From Candidatus Nanopelagicales bacterium (lineage in GTDB: Bacteria > Actinomycetota > Actinomycetes > S36-B12), in contig JAURQC010000125.1 of assembly GCA_030836325.1 (NCBI GenBank), positions 1 through 42,347 of the forward strand: 42,347 bases of DNA, written 5' to 3'. The position numbers and the translations under genes were made by a program. This document shows, in pieces, positions 1 through 8,634 of the stretch. Under the pieces are notes generated by a model. It made no database searches. It was not told where the DNA came from and saw only the letters and a list, made by a program, of their open reading frames with translations. Positions within the stretch are counted from its first letter, which is position 1; each line of letters starts with the position of its first letter.

Positions 1-693
1 GGGAAGATTCTCGGACAGTATGAAGCGCTGGCCGATCCGGGTCGACTCCTTCTCGTGGCGCCGTCGATCGTCGACATCGAGCGATCCCTGGAACTCGACA
101 GTTCCGCCTTCCGCTTGTGGGTGTGCCTGCACGAGGAGACCCATCGTGTGCAATTCGGAGCGGTCCCGTGGCTCACTGAGCACTTCCGCGGATTGATCAC
201 GCGGACGTTGGACACTTTCGACGAGGCAACGCCGACCGATCGCCTGTCCGCTCTTCTGGCTGAGCTCATTTCGGCGATCGGTCAGCGACGAACGCCCGAC
301 CTCATGACCGCTCTCCAAACGCCCGAACAGCGAGCGATCGTCGACGAGATGACCGGCCTCATGTCGCTCCTCGAAGGGCACGCAGACGTGGTCATGGACG
401 AAGCCGGTCCGGCTGTGGTCCCGTCCGTTGCCGCCATTCGCCGCCGCTTCGAAGGACGACGCTCATCGCAGTCCTCTGCCCGTGGCGCCGATGCGATCTG
501 GCGCAAGGCGCTGAGGATGGATGCGAAGTTGCGTCAGTACCACGAGGGGGCGGTGTTCGTTCGCGCGCTGATGGACAACGGTGGGATGGTCTCGGTGAAT
601 CGAGTGTGGGACGCGCCGGAGAACCTTCCGAGTTTGGACGAGATCCGTCGACCCGATGCCTGGCTCGAACGAATGCGGGGCCTTGCGGCGTGA
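1..693 (+). CDS. Zinc-dependent metalloprotease-like protein (DUF2342 family), 5' end missing
   Basis: The reading frame is open from base 1, so the N-terminus lies outside the window; about 230 codons remain before the TGA at 691-693. The sequence FRLWVCLHEETHRVQF contains a HEETH zinc-binding motif (codons around 130-144) and matches the actinobacterial zincin-like family called DUF2342 or 'F420 biosynthesis associated protein'. The remainder is helical, with an FVRALMDNGG block near the C-terminus. Substrate and role are unknown. It overlaps tilS by 4 bases (GTGA), as in the conserved order metalloprotease-tilS-hpt-ftsH (Rv3626c to Rv3610c in M. tuberculosis, from memory). The family call is firm and the physiological function is open. 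Confidence 0.85.
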   Translation, partial: GKILGQYEALADPGRLLLVAPSIVDIERSLELDSSAFRLWVCLHEETHRVQFGAVPWLTEHFRGLITRTLDTFDEATPTDRLSALLAELISAIGQRRTPDLMTALQTPEQRAIVDEMTGLMSLLEGHADVVMDEAGPAVVPSVAAIRRRFEGRRSSQSSARGADAIWRKALRMDAKLRQYHEGAVFVRALMDNGGMVSVNRVWDAPENLPSLDEIRRPDAWLERMRGLAA

Positions 694-1694
694 CTGAGGT
701 CAGCCCCCAGGCGCAACGACTGCGGCGAGCCGTTGTCGATTGCCTCACCCCCGCCCCTTCGATCGTCGCGTGTTCCGGCGGCCCGGACTCCCTGGCTCTC
801 GTTGCCAGTGCGGCGTGGGCGCTACCGCACCTCGGGTATGAAGCTCACGTAGTCATCGTCGACCACGGGCTGCAGGACGGCTCGGATCGGGTTGCGCAGC
901 AAGCCGCCGAGGCCGCTCGCGCGCTCGGCGTCGACGATGTATGCATCCAACGAGTACGGGTCGGCTCTAGCGGTGGCCCGGAAGCCGCCGCCCGTGATGC
1001 TCGGCGCGCTGCCCTTCGTGAGGTGGCCGGTCACCTGGGCATCGATCAGATCCTGCTAGGTCACACCCGTGATGATCAGGCGGAGACGGTCCTGATGCGT
1101 CTTGCGCGAGGGTCGGGCGCCCGATCCATGTCCTCGATGCGCGAGTGTGATCCGCCGTGGCACCGGCCTTTTTTGGATGTTCCGCGCGATGTTGTGCACG
1201 AGGTGGCTCGGGAATACCTCGACCCGCTCGGCTTGCAGGCCTGGGACGACCCGCACAATCACGATCCCGCGTTCACCCGCGTTCGGGTGCGAGATGCCCT
1301 GCGTTCGTTGCAATCATCACTCGGCCCGGGATTTGTCCCAGGTTTGACTCGATCTGCCCATCTTTTGGCCGACGATGCCGACGCATTGGACGCCTGGGTC
1401 GAGGGAGTCTTCGAGGCAGTAGTCGAGCGTTCGTCTGCCCGATGCGATGCGGCAGTTGACGCCCTGGCGGGCCAGCCTCGTGCGGTACGGACGAGGCTGA
1501 TCCGCTTGATGCACGCTGCTGTCACGACGGGTGAGGATCACCTCGACTTCGATCACGTCCAGCACGTCGAGGCGATGGTCTCGGACTGGAAAGGTCAAGG
1601 ACCGGCGAAGTTGCCGGGTGGGGTCACGGCGCGCGTGGAATATGGAAGGCTGCTCCTTGATCGCACATCCCCGGGAGACTCGAGTGCAACCTGA
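690..1694 (+). CDS. tilS: tRNA(Ile)-lysidine synthetase TilS
   Basis: TilS is a cytoplasmic N-type ATP pyrophosphatase that converts C34 of the CAU-anticodon tRNA-Ile to lysidine so that it reads AUA. The 334-residue product has the PP-loop SGGPDS at residues 29-34, followed by [30 protein letters not shown] and the conserved RPFLD segment. The length suits actinobacterial forms that lack the long C-terminal domains. GTG at 690 is chosen because it overlaps the upstream stop as GTGA and leaves the usual short lead before the PP-loop. An in-frame start at 606 would lie inside the metalloprotease gene. The 3' end overlaps hpt by 11 bases, so the two are probably translationally coupled. Confidence 0.93.
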   Translation: MTEVSPQAQRLRRAVVDCLTPAPSIVACSGGPDSLALVASAAWALPHLGYEAHVVIVDHGLQDGSDRVAQQAAEAARALGVDDVCIQRVRVGSSGGPEAAARDARRAALREVAGHLGIDQILLGHTRDDQAETVLMRLARGSGARSMSSMRECDPPWHRPFLDVPRDVVHEVAREYLDPLGLQAWDDPHNHDPAFTRVRVRDALRSLQSSLGPGFVPGLTRSAHLLADDADALDAWVEGVFEAVVERSSARCDAAVDALAGQPRAVRTRLIRLMHAAVTTGEDHLDFDHVQHVEAMVSDWKGQGPAKLPGGVTARVEYGRLLLDRTSPGDSSAT

Positions 1695-2238
1695 TCACGT
1701 CCAAGCAGACCTCGCGCACGTCCTGCTGACCGAAGACCAGATCCACGATCGCATCGCGGAGGTCGCTTCTGAGCTCGATGAGGAGTACCGCGGACGAGAT
1801 CTCCTGCTCGTCGGAGTTCTCAACGGCGCGGTCATGGTGATGGCTGATCTAGCGCGGGCTCTCAGCATTCACGCCGACATGGACTGGATGGCGGTCTCCT
1901 CCTATGGATCCGGAACTACCAGCAGTGGAGTGGTTCGTATTCTGAAGGATCTCGACGCAGATATCGAGGGCCGCGACGTCCTCATCGTCGAGGACATCCT
2001 CGACTCCGGACTCACCTTGTCCTGGCTGATGAAGAATTTGAGGTCACGCAGGCCCGCGTCGTTGGAAATCTTCACCTTGCTACGTAAGCCGGACGCCCTC
2101 AAGGTCAAGGTTGAGCCCAAGTTCATCGGCTTCGATATCCCGAACGAGTTCGTCGTTGGCTACGGTTTGGACTACGCCCAGCGGTACCGCAATCTTCGAT
2201 GTGTGGGCACGTTGGCACCGCACGTCTACACGAGTTAG
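1684..2238 (+). CDS. hpt: Hypoxanthine-guanine phosphoribosyltransferase
   Basis: This cytoplasmic purine-salvage enzyme makes IMP or GMP from hypoxanthine or guanine and PRPP. The 184-residue product has [17 protein letters not shown], the flexible-loop region [14 protein letters not shown], the PRPP-binding signature [14 protein letters not shown] and a C-terminal [16 protein letters not shown] segment, all typical of type I bacterial HPRT. The GTG at 1684 has a GGGAG Shine-Dalgarno at 1673-1677 with a 6-base spacer, which decides this start although it lies 11 bases inside tilS. The tilS-hpt-ftsH order is widely conserved in Gram-positive bacteria. Confidence 0.93.
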   Translation: MQPDHVQADLAHVLLTEDQIHDRIAEVASELDEEYRGRDLLLVGVLNGAVMVMADLARALSIHADMDWMAVSSYGSGTTSSGVVRILKDLDADIEGRDVLIVEDILDSGLTLSWLMKNLRSRRPASLEIFTLLRKPDALKVKVEPKFIGFDIPNEFVVGYGLDYAQRYRNLRCVGTLAPHVYTS

Positions 2239-2326
2239 GCGTCAAATCAGCCTCGGATGGGTTCACGTTCGCGGTGGGCGTAGCAACCACGTGCCCCGAC
2301 CGGAGTGCAGGGAAACCTGCGTCCGT

Positions 2327-2332
2327 TACCGT
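2327..2332 (+). promoter_or_regulatory. Putative -10 hexamer TACCGT for leaderless ftsH
   Basis: TACCGT fits the actinobacterial TANNNT -10 pattern and ends 6 bases before the GTG at 2339. The same spacing recurs before several other first genes in this window. No clear -35 box is seen. It lies in the 100-base gap after hpt, which shows no other structure. Confidence 0.45.
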
Positions 2333-2338
2333 TGAGTG

Positions 2339-4342
2339 GTGGATCTGAAGCGAATACTGCGCGGCCCGATCTTCTGGATCGCTATGGCTGTGATTTTCGT
2401 CTTGGTCGGATCCAGCCTGATCTCTGGTATCGGGGCTCCCGAGGAAATCGATACCGGTGAGGCGATCTCGGACATCACCTCCGGCAATGTGGACACCGCA
2501 ACTCTGATCGATCGCGACCAGGTACTAGAACTGACGCTGCGAAACGGTGACCAAGTCCGGTCGCACTACATCACCGGTCAGGGCGTGGAGTTGCAGAATC
2601 TTCTGCAAGAGCGGACCGATGCCGGTCAACTCCCGGGCGGCTATAACGTTGTGGTCCCGAGCGAGAACCTGCTGGTCACGCTATTCATCTCCTTACTTCC
2701 ATTCGCTCTGCTCATCTTGCTGATGGTTTTCATCTTCAGTCAGATGCAAGGTGGTGGTGGCAGGCTCATGAATTTCGGCAAGTCCAAGGCCAAGGCCATC
2801 ACCAAGGACATGCCCCAGACCACCTTCGATGACGTTGCGGGTGCAGACGAGGCCGTCGAGGAACTAGTCGAGATCAAGGACTTTCTCTCCGATTCCGAAC
2901 GCTTCCAGAAGGTCGGAGCCAAGATTCCTAAGGGCGTCCTCCTCTACGGTCCGCCCGGAACCGGCAAGACTCTTCTTGCGCGTGCGGTTGCTGGCGAAGC
3001 AGGCGTGCCCTTCTACTCGATTTCAGGATCGGACTTCGTCGAGATGTTCGTCGGCGTGGGTGCGAGCCGGGTGCGCGATCTGTTCGAGCAAGCCAAGGCG
3101 AATGCTCCTGCAATCATCTTCATCGACGAAATCGACGCTGTGGGACGACATCGCGGCGCCGGTCTTGGTGGAGGTCACGACGAGCGCGAGCAGACGCTCA
3201 ACCAGATGCTCGTGGAGATGGATGGGTTCGATGTGACCGGCGGGGTCATCCTCATCGCGGCTACCAACCGACCCGACATCCTCGATCCTGCACTGCTGCG
3301 TCCCGGTCGGTTCGATCGACAAATTGCCGTGGAGCGTCCCGACCTAAATGGTCGCTACGAGATATTGAAGGTGCATGCCAAGGGTAAGCCGATCACCGAG
3401 GGCATTGATCTCATGGCTGTTGCTCGTCGCACACCCGGATTTACCGGAGCTGACCTCGCGAATGTGCTGAACGAGGCTGCTTTGCTTACTGCGCGGTCAG
3501 ACAAGACCTTTCTCGACGACGAGGCTCTAGACGAGGCCATCGACCGGGTGATTGCTGGTCCGCAAAAGCGCACGCGCGTGATGGACGATCACGAGAAAAC
3601 GATCACCGCGTATCACGAGGCCGGCCACGCACTGGTCGCGGCAGCCTTACCGGGCAACGATCCCGTGCACAAGATCACGATCATGCCGCGTGGACGGGCC
3701 CTGGGTTACACGATGGTGCTTCCTGATCAGGACAAGTACTCGACCACACGAAGTGAGATGTTGAATCAGCTCGCCTACATGCTCGGTGGCCGTGCAGCGG
3801 AGGAACTGATTTTCCACGATCCGACTACCGGTGCGGCGAACGACATCGAGAAGGCGACATCGGTTGCCCGGGCGATGGTCACTCAGTTCGGTATGACTGA
3901 GCGGCTTGGCGCCATCAAGTATGGGCAGGAGCAAAGCGAGGTATTCCTCGGTCGCGATATGGGTCACATGCGCGACTACTCCGAGGAAGTCGCAGCGGCT
4001 ATCGACGAAGAAGTCCGTGGGTTCATCGAGGCTGCGCACCAGGAGGCATACGACGTCCTGGTCAACAACCGTGAGGTCCTCGATGCGCTCGTGCTGGCGC
4101 TTCTCGAGCGCGAGACCCTCGACAAGGCCGAGATCGAGGAGATCTTCACGGAATTGAAACTGCAGTCACCTCGACCGGCCTGGACAGGTTCAGCCCGACG
4201 AGCGCCGGACACTCGCGGTCCGATTCCTTTCCCGGTGGCATCGTCAGAAGCCTCAACGAATGGCCATGGGTCGAACGGACACATGTCACCGAAGGGAATC
4301 GAAACTGCGATGAACGAGTCTCGGGATTCCGACTCTCAGTAG
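2339..4342 (+). CDS. ftsH: ATP-dependent zinc metalloprotease FtsH
   Basis: FtsH is a membrane-anchored AAA+ protease that degrades misassembled membrane proteins and short-lived cytosolic proteins. The 667-residue product has TM1 at about residues 9-30, a short extracytoplasmic domain, TM2 at about 112-135, Walker A GPPGTGKT at about 204-211, Walker [10 protein letters not shown], the second region of homology with [10 protein letters not shown], and the zinc site HEAGH at about 426-430. The C-terminal tail is rich in Ser, Gly and Asn. Two tandem GTG codons (2336, 2339) are possible starts; 2339 is preferred because a TACCGT hexamer ends 6 bases upstream. Its stop codon overlaps the putative folE promoter. 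ftsH followed by the fol genes is conserved in actinobacteria. Confidence 0.96.
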   Translation: MDLKRILRGPIFWIAMAVIFVLVGSSLISGIGAPEEIDTGEAISDITSGNVDTATLIDRDQVLELTLRNGDQVRSHYITGQGVELQNLLQERTDAGQLPGGYNVVVPSENLLVTLFISLLPFALLILLMVFIFSQMQGGGGRLMNFGKSKAKAITKDMPQTTFDDVAGADEAVEELVEIKDFLSDSERFQKVGAKIPKGVLLYGPPGTGKTLLARAVAGEAGVPFYSISGSDFVEMFVGVGASRVRDLFEQAKANAPAIIFIDEIDAVGRHRGAGLGGGHDEREQTLNQMLVEMDGFDVTGGVILIAATNRPDILDPALLRPGRFDRQIAVERPDLNGRYEILKVHAKGKPITEGIDLMAVARRTPGFTGADLANVLNEAALLTARSDKTFLDDEALDEAIDRVIAGPQKRTRVMDDHEKTITAYHEAGHALVAAALPGNDPVHKITIMPRGRALGYTMVLPDQDKYSTTRSEMLNQLAYMLGGRAAEELIFHDPTTGAANDIEKATSVARAMVTQFGMTERLGAIKYGQEQSEVFLGRDMGHMRDYSEEVAAAIDEEVRGFIEAAHQEAYDVLVNNREVLDALVLALLERETLDKAEIEEIFTELKLQSPRPAWTGSARRAPDTRGPIPFPVASSEASTNGHGSNGHMSPKGIETAMNESRDSDSQ

Positions 4343-4345
4343 GCT
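4340..4345 (+). promoter_or_regulatory. Putative -10 hexamer TAGGCT for folE, overlapping the ftsH stop
   Basis: TAGGCT begins at the TAG stop of ftsH and ends 5 bases before the folE ATG. folE has no visible Shine-Dalgarno, which fits a leaderless start. The gap is the shortest of the set, so this call is tentative. Confidence 0.35.
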
Positions 4346-4350
4346 GACGT

Positions 4351-4959
4351 ATGTCCATCAACCCGGTTCACGCTGGTTCTGACGCACCCGTTGGCGAATA
4401 CAACGCTGAGGCGGTCGCGACGGCTATCCGAGACCTTTTGATCGCAATTGGCGAGGATCCGGACCGCGAGGGTCTTAGAGATACGCCCGATCGAGTGGCT
4501 CGCAGCTATGCCGAGATCTTCGGAGGGCTAGGACGAACCGCAGATGACGTTCTCACGACCACGTTCGACATCGGGCACGGCGAGCTTGTGATGGTCAAGG
4601 ACATCGAGGTCTACAGCACTTGCGAACACCACCTATTGCCGTTCTACGGCGTAGCCCACGTCGGATACATCCCCAGTCCATCGGGGCAAATCACTGGCCT
4701 TTCCAAACTTGCACGCTTGGTGGACGTGTTCGCTCGCCGTCCGCAGGTGCAAGAGCGGCTGACCACACAGGTAGCCGAATCGCTCATGCGCATCTTGGAG
4801 CCGCAAGGCGCAATCGTGGTCATCGAAGCCGAACACATGTGTATGTCGGTTCGCGGTGTGCGCAAGCCCGGTTCGAAGACCGTGACCAGTGCTGTCCGTG
4901 GTTCGCTCTTGAACGCAGCGACGCGAGCTGAAGCCATGGCCTTGATCCTGGATCGCTAA
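4351..4959 (+). CDS. folE: GTP cyclohydrolase I (FolE type)
   Basis: This enzyme converts GTP to 7,8-dihydroneopterin triphosphate, the first step of tetrahydrofolate synthesis. The 202-residue product has the zinc-binding CEHHLLPF motif (about residues 91-98), [20 protein letters not shown] and [17 protein letters not shown]. Cys and His ligands of the zinc-dependent IA type are all present. It heads the folE-folP-folB-folK cluster and folP follows 2 bases after its stop. The ATG at 4351 is the only good start, since the conserved N-terminal region begins soon after it. Confidence 0.96.
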   Translation: MSINPVHAGSDAPVGEYNAEAVATAIRDLLIAIGEDPDREGLRDTPDRVARSYAEIFGGLGRTADDVLTTTFDIGHGELVMVKDIEVYSTCEHHLLPFYGVAHVGYIPSPSGQITGLSKLARLVDVFARRPQVQERLTTQVAESLMRILEPQGAIVVIEAEHMCMSVRGVRKPGSKTVTSAVRGSLLNAATRAEAMALILDR

Positions 4960-4961
4960 CG

Positions 4962-5828
4962 GTGGCGGGTCTGCCGGTTTCGAGGATCGACCCACGGCTG
5001 CCCGTGGTCTGGGGAGTCTTGAACGTAACGCCAGACTCCTTCTCCGACGGTGGGCGCTTCGCGGCTACCGACACCGCTCTCGAACAAGGGGTGCTTCTTG
5101 TCGAGTATGGAGCTGATGTCGTGGATGTCGGTGGGGAGTCGACCCGCCCAGGCGCCGAGCGCGTGTCCATCGAGACTGAGCTGGAGCGGGTGCTTCCTGT
5201 CGTCTCGGGGTTAGTCGATCAGGGAGTGACCGTCAGCATCGACACCATGCGCGCGGATGTTGCGCGCGAGGCCGTTCGCTGCGGAGCGAGCATCGTCAAC
5301 GATGTCAGTGGCGGTCGGGCCGATGCTGAGATGCACTCGACCGTGGCCGAGCTCGATGTTCCATATGTCCTGATGCACTGGCGCGCTCATTCCTCCTCGA
5401 TGCAAGAACGCGCCGTATACGACGATCCCGTGGCCGAGGTTTGTAGGGAAATCGAAAAACAAGTTTCTGCCGCGCTCGCCTCGGGTGTCGACCGCGAGCG
5501 CATCATCGTGGATCCGGGAATCGGGTTCGCGAAGGAAGCCGACCACAACTGGCATTTGCTTCGTTCTATGGAGGCCCTTGCCACCATGGGATTCCCAATC
5601 CTGGTGGGCGCTTCACGCAAGCGCTTTCTTGGAGCTCTCCTTGCCGACACCGACGGCGTACCCCGCGATGCCGATGGCCGTGATGTGGCGACCGCGGTGC
5701 TCAGTGCGCAACTCGCGAACGCCGGTGCATGGGGGCTTCGTGTGCACGACGTCCTCTCGACGGTCGATGCACTGAAGGTTCTGAAAGCTATGACATTTAC
5801 AGACTCGCAGCCCGAGGAGACGTCATGA
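4962..5828 (+). CDS. folP: Dihydropteroate synthase
   Basis: FolP condenses p-aminobenzoate with dihydropterin pyrophosphate and is the sulfonamide target. The 288-residue TIM-barrel protein shows GVLNVTPDSFSDGG near the N-terminus, GGESTRPGA, SIDTMRADVAR, ASIVNDVSGG, DPGIGFAKEADHN and VGASRKRFLGAL, which are the complete pterin and phosphate binding signatures. The GTG at 4962 begins 2 bases after the folE stop and the 3' end overlaps folB by 4 bases (ATGA). It is the FolP1-type enzyme by context and intact motifs. Confidence 0.96.
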   Translation: MAGLPVSRIDPRLPVVWGVLNVTPDSFSDGGRFAATDTALEQGVLLVEYGADVVDVGGESTRPGAERVSIETELERVLPVVSGLVDQGVTVSIDTMRADVAREAVRCGASIVNDVSGGRADAEMHSTVAELDVPYVLMHWRAHSSSMQERAVYDDPVAEVCREIEKQVSAALASGVDRERIIVDPGIGFAKEADHNWHLLRSMEALATMGFPILVGASRKRFLGALLADTDGVPRDADGRDVATAVLSAQLANAGAWGLRVHDVLSTVDALKVLKAMTFTDSQPEETS

Positions 5829-6181
5829 CCGATCGCATCGAGATTTACGGAATCTCAGGCTGGGGCCATCACGGGGTCCTGGACTCCGAGCGTGAGTCTG
5901 GTCAAGAGTTCAGCGTCGATATCGTCATTGGATTGCAGTTGACGGGGCTCGGCGACGATCTCGCGCATACCGTCGACTATTCGGTTGTTGCGGAGCGTGC
6001 TCACACGATCCTCGTAGGAGAGCCGGTAGATCTCATCGAGACCGTGGCCGAACGCATCATTGACTCGTGTCGGGATTTCTCAGGCATTTCTTATGTGGAA
6101 GTCGCCGTCCACAAGCCGTCCGCGCCGATCACGGTGCCCTTCCGGGACGTTGTCGTTCGAATCCGCAGAGAGTTCACCTGA
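5825..6181 (+). CDS. folB: Dihydroneopterin aldolase
   Basis: FolB cleaves 7,8-dihydroneopterin to 6-hydroxymethyl-7,8-dihydropterin and glycolaldehyde. The 118-residue product has IYGISGWGHHGVLDSERESGQ, followed by TVDYSVVAERAHTIL, LIETVAERI and the terminal VAVHKPSAPI, the normal family pattern. The gene starts inside the folP stop (ATGA) and folK follows 5 bases after its stop, so it is co-transcribed and probably translationally coupled. Confidence 0.95.
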   Translation: MTDRIEIYGISGWGHHGVLDSERESGQEFSVDIVIGLQLTGLGDDLAHTVDYSVVAERAHTILVGEPVDLIETVAERIIDSCRDFSGISYVEVAVHKPSAPITVPFRDVVVRIRREFT

Positions 6182-6186
6182 GTTCG

Positions 6187-6690
6187 ATGCGGTACGTGAT
6201 CGGAGTCGGGTCCAACCTTGGAGATCCTGAATCAATCGTGGTGCAGGCGATAGACGATGTCGCGTCAGCTCTCGAGGCATCCAGTGAGCAGCGCTCGTCG
6301 CTCTATCGAACCGCACCCGTTGGAGGCCCGGAGCAACCGGACTACGTCAATGCCGTCTTGATTGTCGACAGTTCCCTCGAGCCGATGGAGGTTCTTGCTC
6401 GACTCCAGGGCATCGAACAGCAGGCCGGACGTGTACGAGATGTTCGATGGGGGCCGCGAACCTTGGATCTCGACATTGTCCTGGCTGATTTCCTCGAGTC
6501 TGATGACCCGACACTGACCCTCCCGCACCCGCGAGCCCACGAACGCGCCTTTGTGCTCGTGCCGTGGTGTGAGATCGATCCGCAGGCGATGCTGCCCGTC
6601 CACGGATCCATCGCGGAGATCATCGAACGTGGCTTGGTCGATCAGGAGATCGAAATGCTTGCAGGTCCCCAGCCGAAGGACCGGTCGTGA
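6187..6690 (+). CDS. folK: 2-amino-4-hydroxy-6-hydroxymethyldihydropteridine pyrophosphokinase
   Basis: HPPK transfers pyrophosphate from ATP to 6-hydroxymethyl-7,8-dihydropterin, making the substrate of FolP. The 167-residue product shows GVGSNLGDPE at the N-terminus, YRTAPVGGPEQPDYVNAV, WGPRTLDLDIVLAD with the metal-binding Asp pair, and LPHPRAHERAFVLVPW. Translation is set at ATG 6187; earlier in-frame codons would run into folB. The 3' end overlaps the DUF3180 gene by 4 bases (GTGA). Confidence 0.95.
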   Translation: MRYVIGVGSNLGDPESIVVQAIDDVASALEASSEQRSSLYRTAPVGGPEQPDYVNAVLIVDSSLEPMEVLARLQGIEQQAGRVRDVRWGPRTLDLDIVLADFLESDDPTLTLPHPRAHERAFVLVPWCEIDPQAMLPVHGSIAEIIERGLVDQEIEMLAGPQPKDRS

Positions 6691-7169
6691 AACCCACAAG
6701 CACCCGACTCCTGGTGATCCTTGCGATTCTCGGAGCAGCTGGTGGCTGGGCACTCGTGGTGATCATCCAGGGGTGGAGCGGTCGAGCGCTTCCGGTTCCC
6801 GTCCTTGCAGGATCGGCTCTCTGGCTTCTGGGAATCGCCTTCATTATCTGGGGAAGCGTTGTGGGCCCTCGGCTACGGGCCCGCATCGATCCGATGGTGC
6901 ACCCGGGTGTTGAACCATTGCCCGGTTTAGTTGCTGCTCGAGTCGCAGCCATAGCTATGGCAGCTAGCAGGGTCGGCGCGTTCGTTTGTGGAATCTACGC
7001 TGGGCTGGCGCTCGCGACGGTCGCCGGAGGGCTATCCACGCCTGCGTCTGCCCAGGCCTTTTGGGCGTCGCTGTTGGCCGCGAGCGGTTCGGCGCTGACA
7101 TGCGTGGCGGCGATTCGACTGGAAAGGTCCTGTTTGCTGCCGTCGAATGTCCAAAATGAAGATGAGTGA
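6687..7169 (+). CDS. DUF3180 family membrane protein
   Basis: This 160-residue integral membrane protein has four likely transmembrane helices: residues about 6-26, 35-57, 84-108 and 112-135. A short loop containing the PRLRARIDPMVHP segment links the pairs. The family (DUF3180) sits directly after folK in many actinobacteria, as Rv3605c does in M. tuberculosis. The GTG start overlaps the folK stop as GTGA. No function is known; coupling to folK suggests a link to folate or just shared transcription. Confidence 0.85.
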   Translation: MKPTSTRLLVILAILGAAGGWALVVIIQGWSGRALPVPVLAGSALWLLGIAFIIWGSVVGPRLRARIDPMVHPGVEPLPGLVAARVAAIAMAASRVGAFVCGIYAGLALATVAGGLSTPASAQAFWASLLAASGSALTCVAAIRLERSCLLPSNVQNEDE

Positions 7170-7171
7170 CC

Positions 7172-7177
7172 TAGGGT
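7172..7177 (+). promoter_or_regulatory. Putative -10 hexamer TAGGGT for the 98-residue protein
   Basis: TAGGGT ends 7 bases before the ATG at 7185. No Shine-Dalgarno is present, so the gene may be read from a leaderless transcript. The hexamer begins 2 bases after the stop of the DUF3180 gene. Confidence 0.45.
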
Positions 7178-7184
7178 CGTGCCC

Positions 7185-7481
7185 ATGAGCGAGTCCTCGC
7201 AGACCCCGTTAGAAGATCTGCCCTTCGACGAACTCCGCCACCGGGCGTTCCATGTCGCCGAACACCGGGTGGATATCGGATTCTTCACCGAACTCTTCGG
7301 TCACATGCCCGGAATGGTCGCGATCGAGGGCGAGCAGGGAGACCTCGGCGCGATCGGTGGCACCTTCATCGAAACTGTTCGCGCGGTCAAAGAGATGTTC
7401 GGCGCAGGGGATCTCGATCCAAGCACCGAGGCTTTGTTGCGCGCCCGCTTTGCGACGTACATCCGCGAACACGAGGGATAG
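7185..7481 (+). CDS. Small conserved hypothetical protein (98 aa)
   Basis: I do not recognise a named family. The product is soluble, acidic and predicted mostly helical, with a HRAFHVAEHRVDIGFF segment near residues 20-35, a Gly-rich DLGAIGGTF turn and a C-terminal LLRARFATYIREHEG. It has no Cys, signal peptide or membrane segment. Similar small proteins seem to lie next to the NuoD-like gene in Streptomyces (recollection only). ATG 7185 is preferred over GTG 7179 because TAGGGT ends 7 bases before it. It converges with the NuoD-like gene, leaving a 13-base gap. Confidence 0.75.
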   Translation: MSESSQTPLEDLPFDELRHRAFHVAEHRVDIGFFTELFGHMPGMVAIEGEQGDLGAIGGTFIETVRAVKEMFGAGDLDPSTEALLRARFATYIREHEG

Positions 7482-7494
7482 TCGGAGTATTGAC

Positions 7495-8634
7495 CTACCG
7501 GTCTGCGTCTCCGGTCACGAAGAAGAACGACGCCACTGCGCTCGACAGTGACTCCATCGGTGTTCCAACAAGCGCGTACTGCATTGCCTGCAAGTGAGCG
7601 AAACTCGGTGTTCTTGCCTTGAGGCGCACTGGGAGTGCGTCTCCGTCGCTGACCAATAGCCAACCGGCAACCCCTAGCGGATTTTGGGTCCACACATGCA
7701 CGGTGCCCTCCGGCGCTCGCAATGTCTTGGGCAGTGGTACCGAGAAGGGTGCGTCCGTGAGGTCACGTAGACGCTCGACGCAGGCTGCGATGATGTCGGC
7801 GCTGATCAGCATTGAGTCGATCAGCGACAGGTAGCGCGCACGCGCATCTCCTTCGCTACGTACGGGTGCACTCCAGTCGACATTGACCTCTGCGTAGGCG
7901 AGGTAGGGATCATCTCTGCGTAAATCCCAATCGACGCCACTGGCCTGGCCAACTGCCCCTGAGCAGGCGTAGGTCCGTGCCGTGTGGTGATCCAGAACCG
8001 CGCAACCGAGCAGGTGAGGTAGCGCATCGATGCTTTCCCGCCACGATGCCACGCGACTCGTGACAGTGGTTGTCCATTCGCTGATATCGGTGAGGGTTGT
8101 GTCAGGAAGCGCGTGCTCGAGACCACCGATTCGGTTGATCATGGGATGTACGCGTCCGCCGGTGGCGCCCTCTTGCCAATCGGTCCACGCTTCGCGGAGA
8201 CTCAACGCCTCGTCCATGCCCAGGGCACCGAGGAGCAGTGCGCTCGCACCCATGCGGCCGGCCTCTGCGAGAAGCATCCGTGACCACGTTGCTCGCTCGG
8301 GCGGCGTTATGCCGGTTGCTGCTTCGACTGCGAGCGCTACGCCTAGTTCGGATGAGACCGCAGAGAGCCAGTCATGGCGGTTTGCCAGCATCATGATCTG
8401 TCGGTAGTCGCGTGCCTCGAAGAGTTTCTCGGCGCTGCGGTGCATAAGGCCAGGTCGGACCTGCGAATGCGTGATGATGCCAGCGCTGTCCTTCTCTACT
8501 TCGATTTCAAGACCGCCGTGGTTGCCGGGGTGGTAGTCCCCGAGGTCCAACGAGATGCGGGCGTCGTCGTCGGCTCCGAGATAGCGGGCCATACCAATAG
8601 CCGCGATGACACGCGTGGGAGAGGCGGGGGTCAC
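7495..8634 (-). CDS. NuoD-like (complex I 49-kDa subunit) orphan paralogue
   Basis: The 379-residue product aligns with NuoD/NDUFS2, the quinone-site subunit of NADH dehydrogenase. It has HPGNHGG at about residues 35-41 (HPSTHG in true NuoD), GLMHRSAEK around residues 63-70, ALAVEAATGI.PPERA, HPMINRIGGLEHALPD, and a C-terminal SFAHLQAMQYAL ending in GDADR. Counting 23 residues from the Arg of HRSAEK reaches Trp89, where NuoD has the quinone-binding Tyr; the Arg (residue 66) is kept. It is shorter than true NuoD, and no other nuo genes are nearby. GTG 8634 is chosen because it overlaps the upstream methyltransferase stop as GTGA; TTG 8664 is the alternative. It is likely not a working complex I subunit, and its role is unknown. 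Confidence 0.8.
   Translation of the reverse strand: MTPASPTRVIAAIGMARYLGADDDARISLDLGDYHPGNHGGLEIEVEKDSAGIITHSQVRPGLMHRSAEKLFEARDYRQIMMLANRHDWLSAVSSELGVALAVEAATGITPPERATWSRMLLAEAGRMGASALLLGALGMDEALSLREAWTDWQEGATGGRVHPMINRIGGLEHALPDTTLTDISEWTTTVTSRVASWRESIDALPHLLGCAVLDHHTARTYACSGAVGQASGVDWDLRRDDPYLAYAEVNVDWSAPVRSEGDARARYLSLIDSMLISADIIAACVERLRDLTDAPFSVPLPKTLRAPEGTVHVWTQNPLGVAGWLLVSDGDALPVRLKARTPSFAHLQAMQYALVGTPMESLSSAVASFFFVTGDADR

Noticed and set aside
3647..4039. Antisense open frame of about 130 codons within ftsH
   Set aside because: It lies opposite an intact, strongly conserved gene, shows no family motif, and similar shadows occur opposite most genes in this GC-rich DNA.
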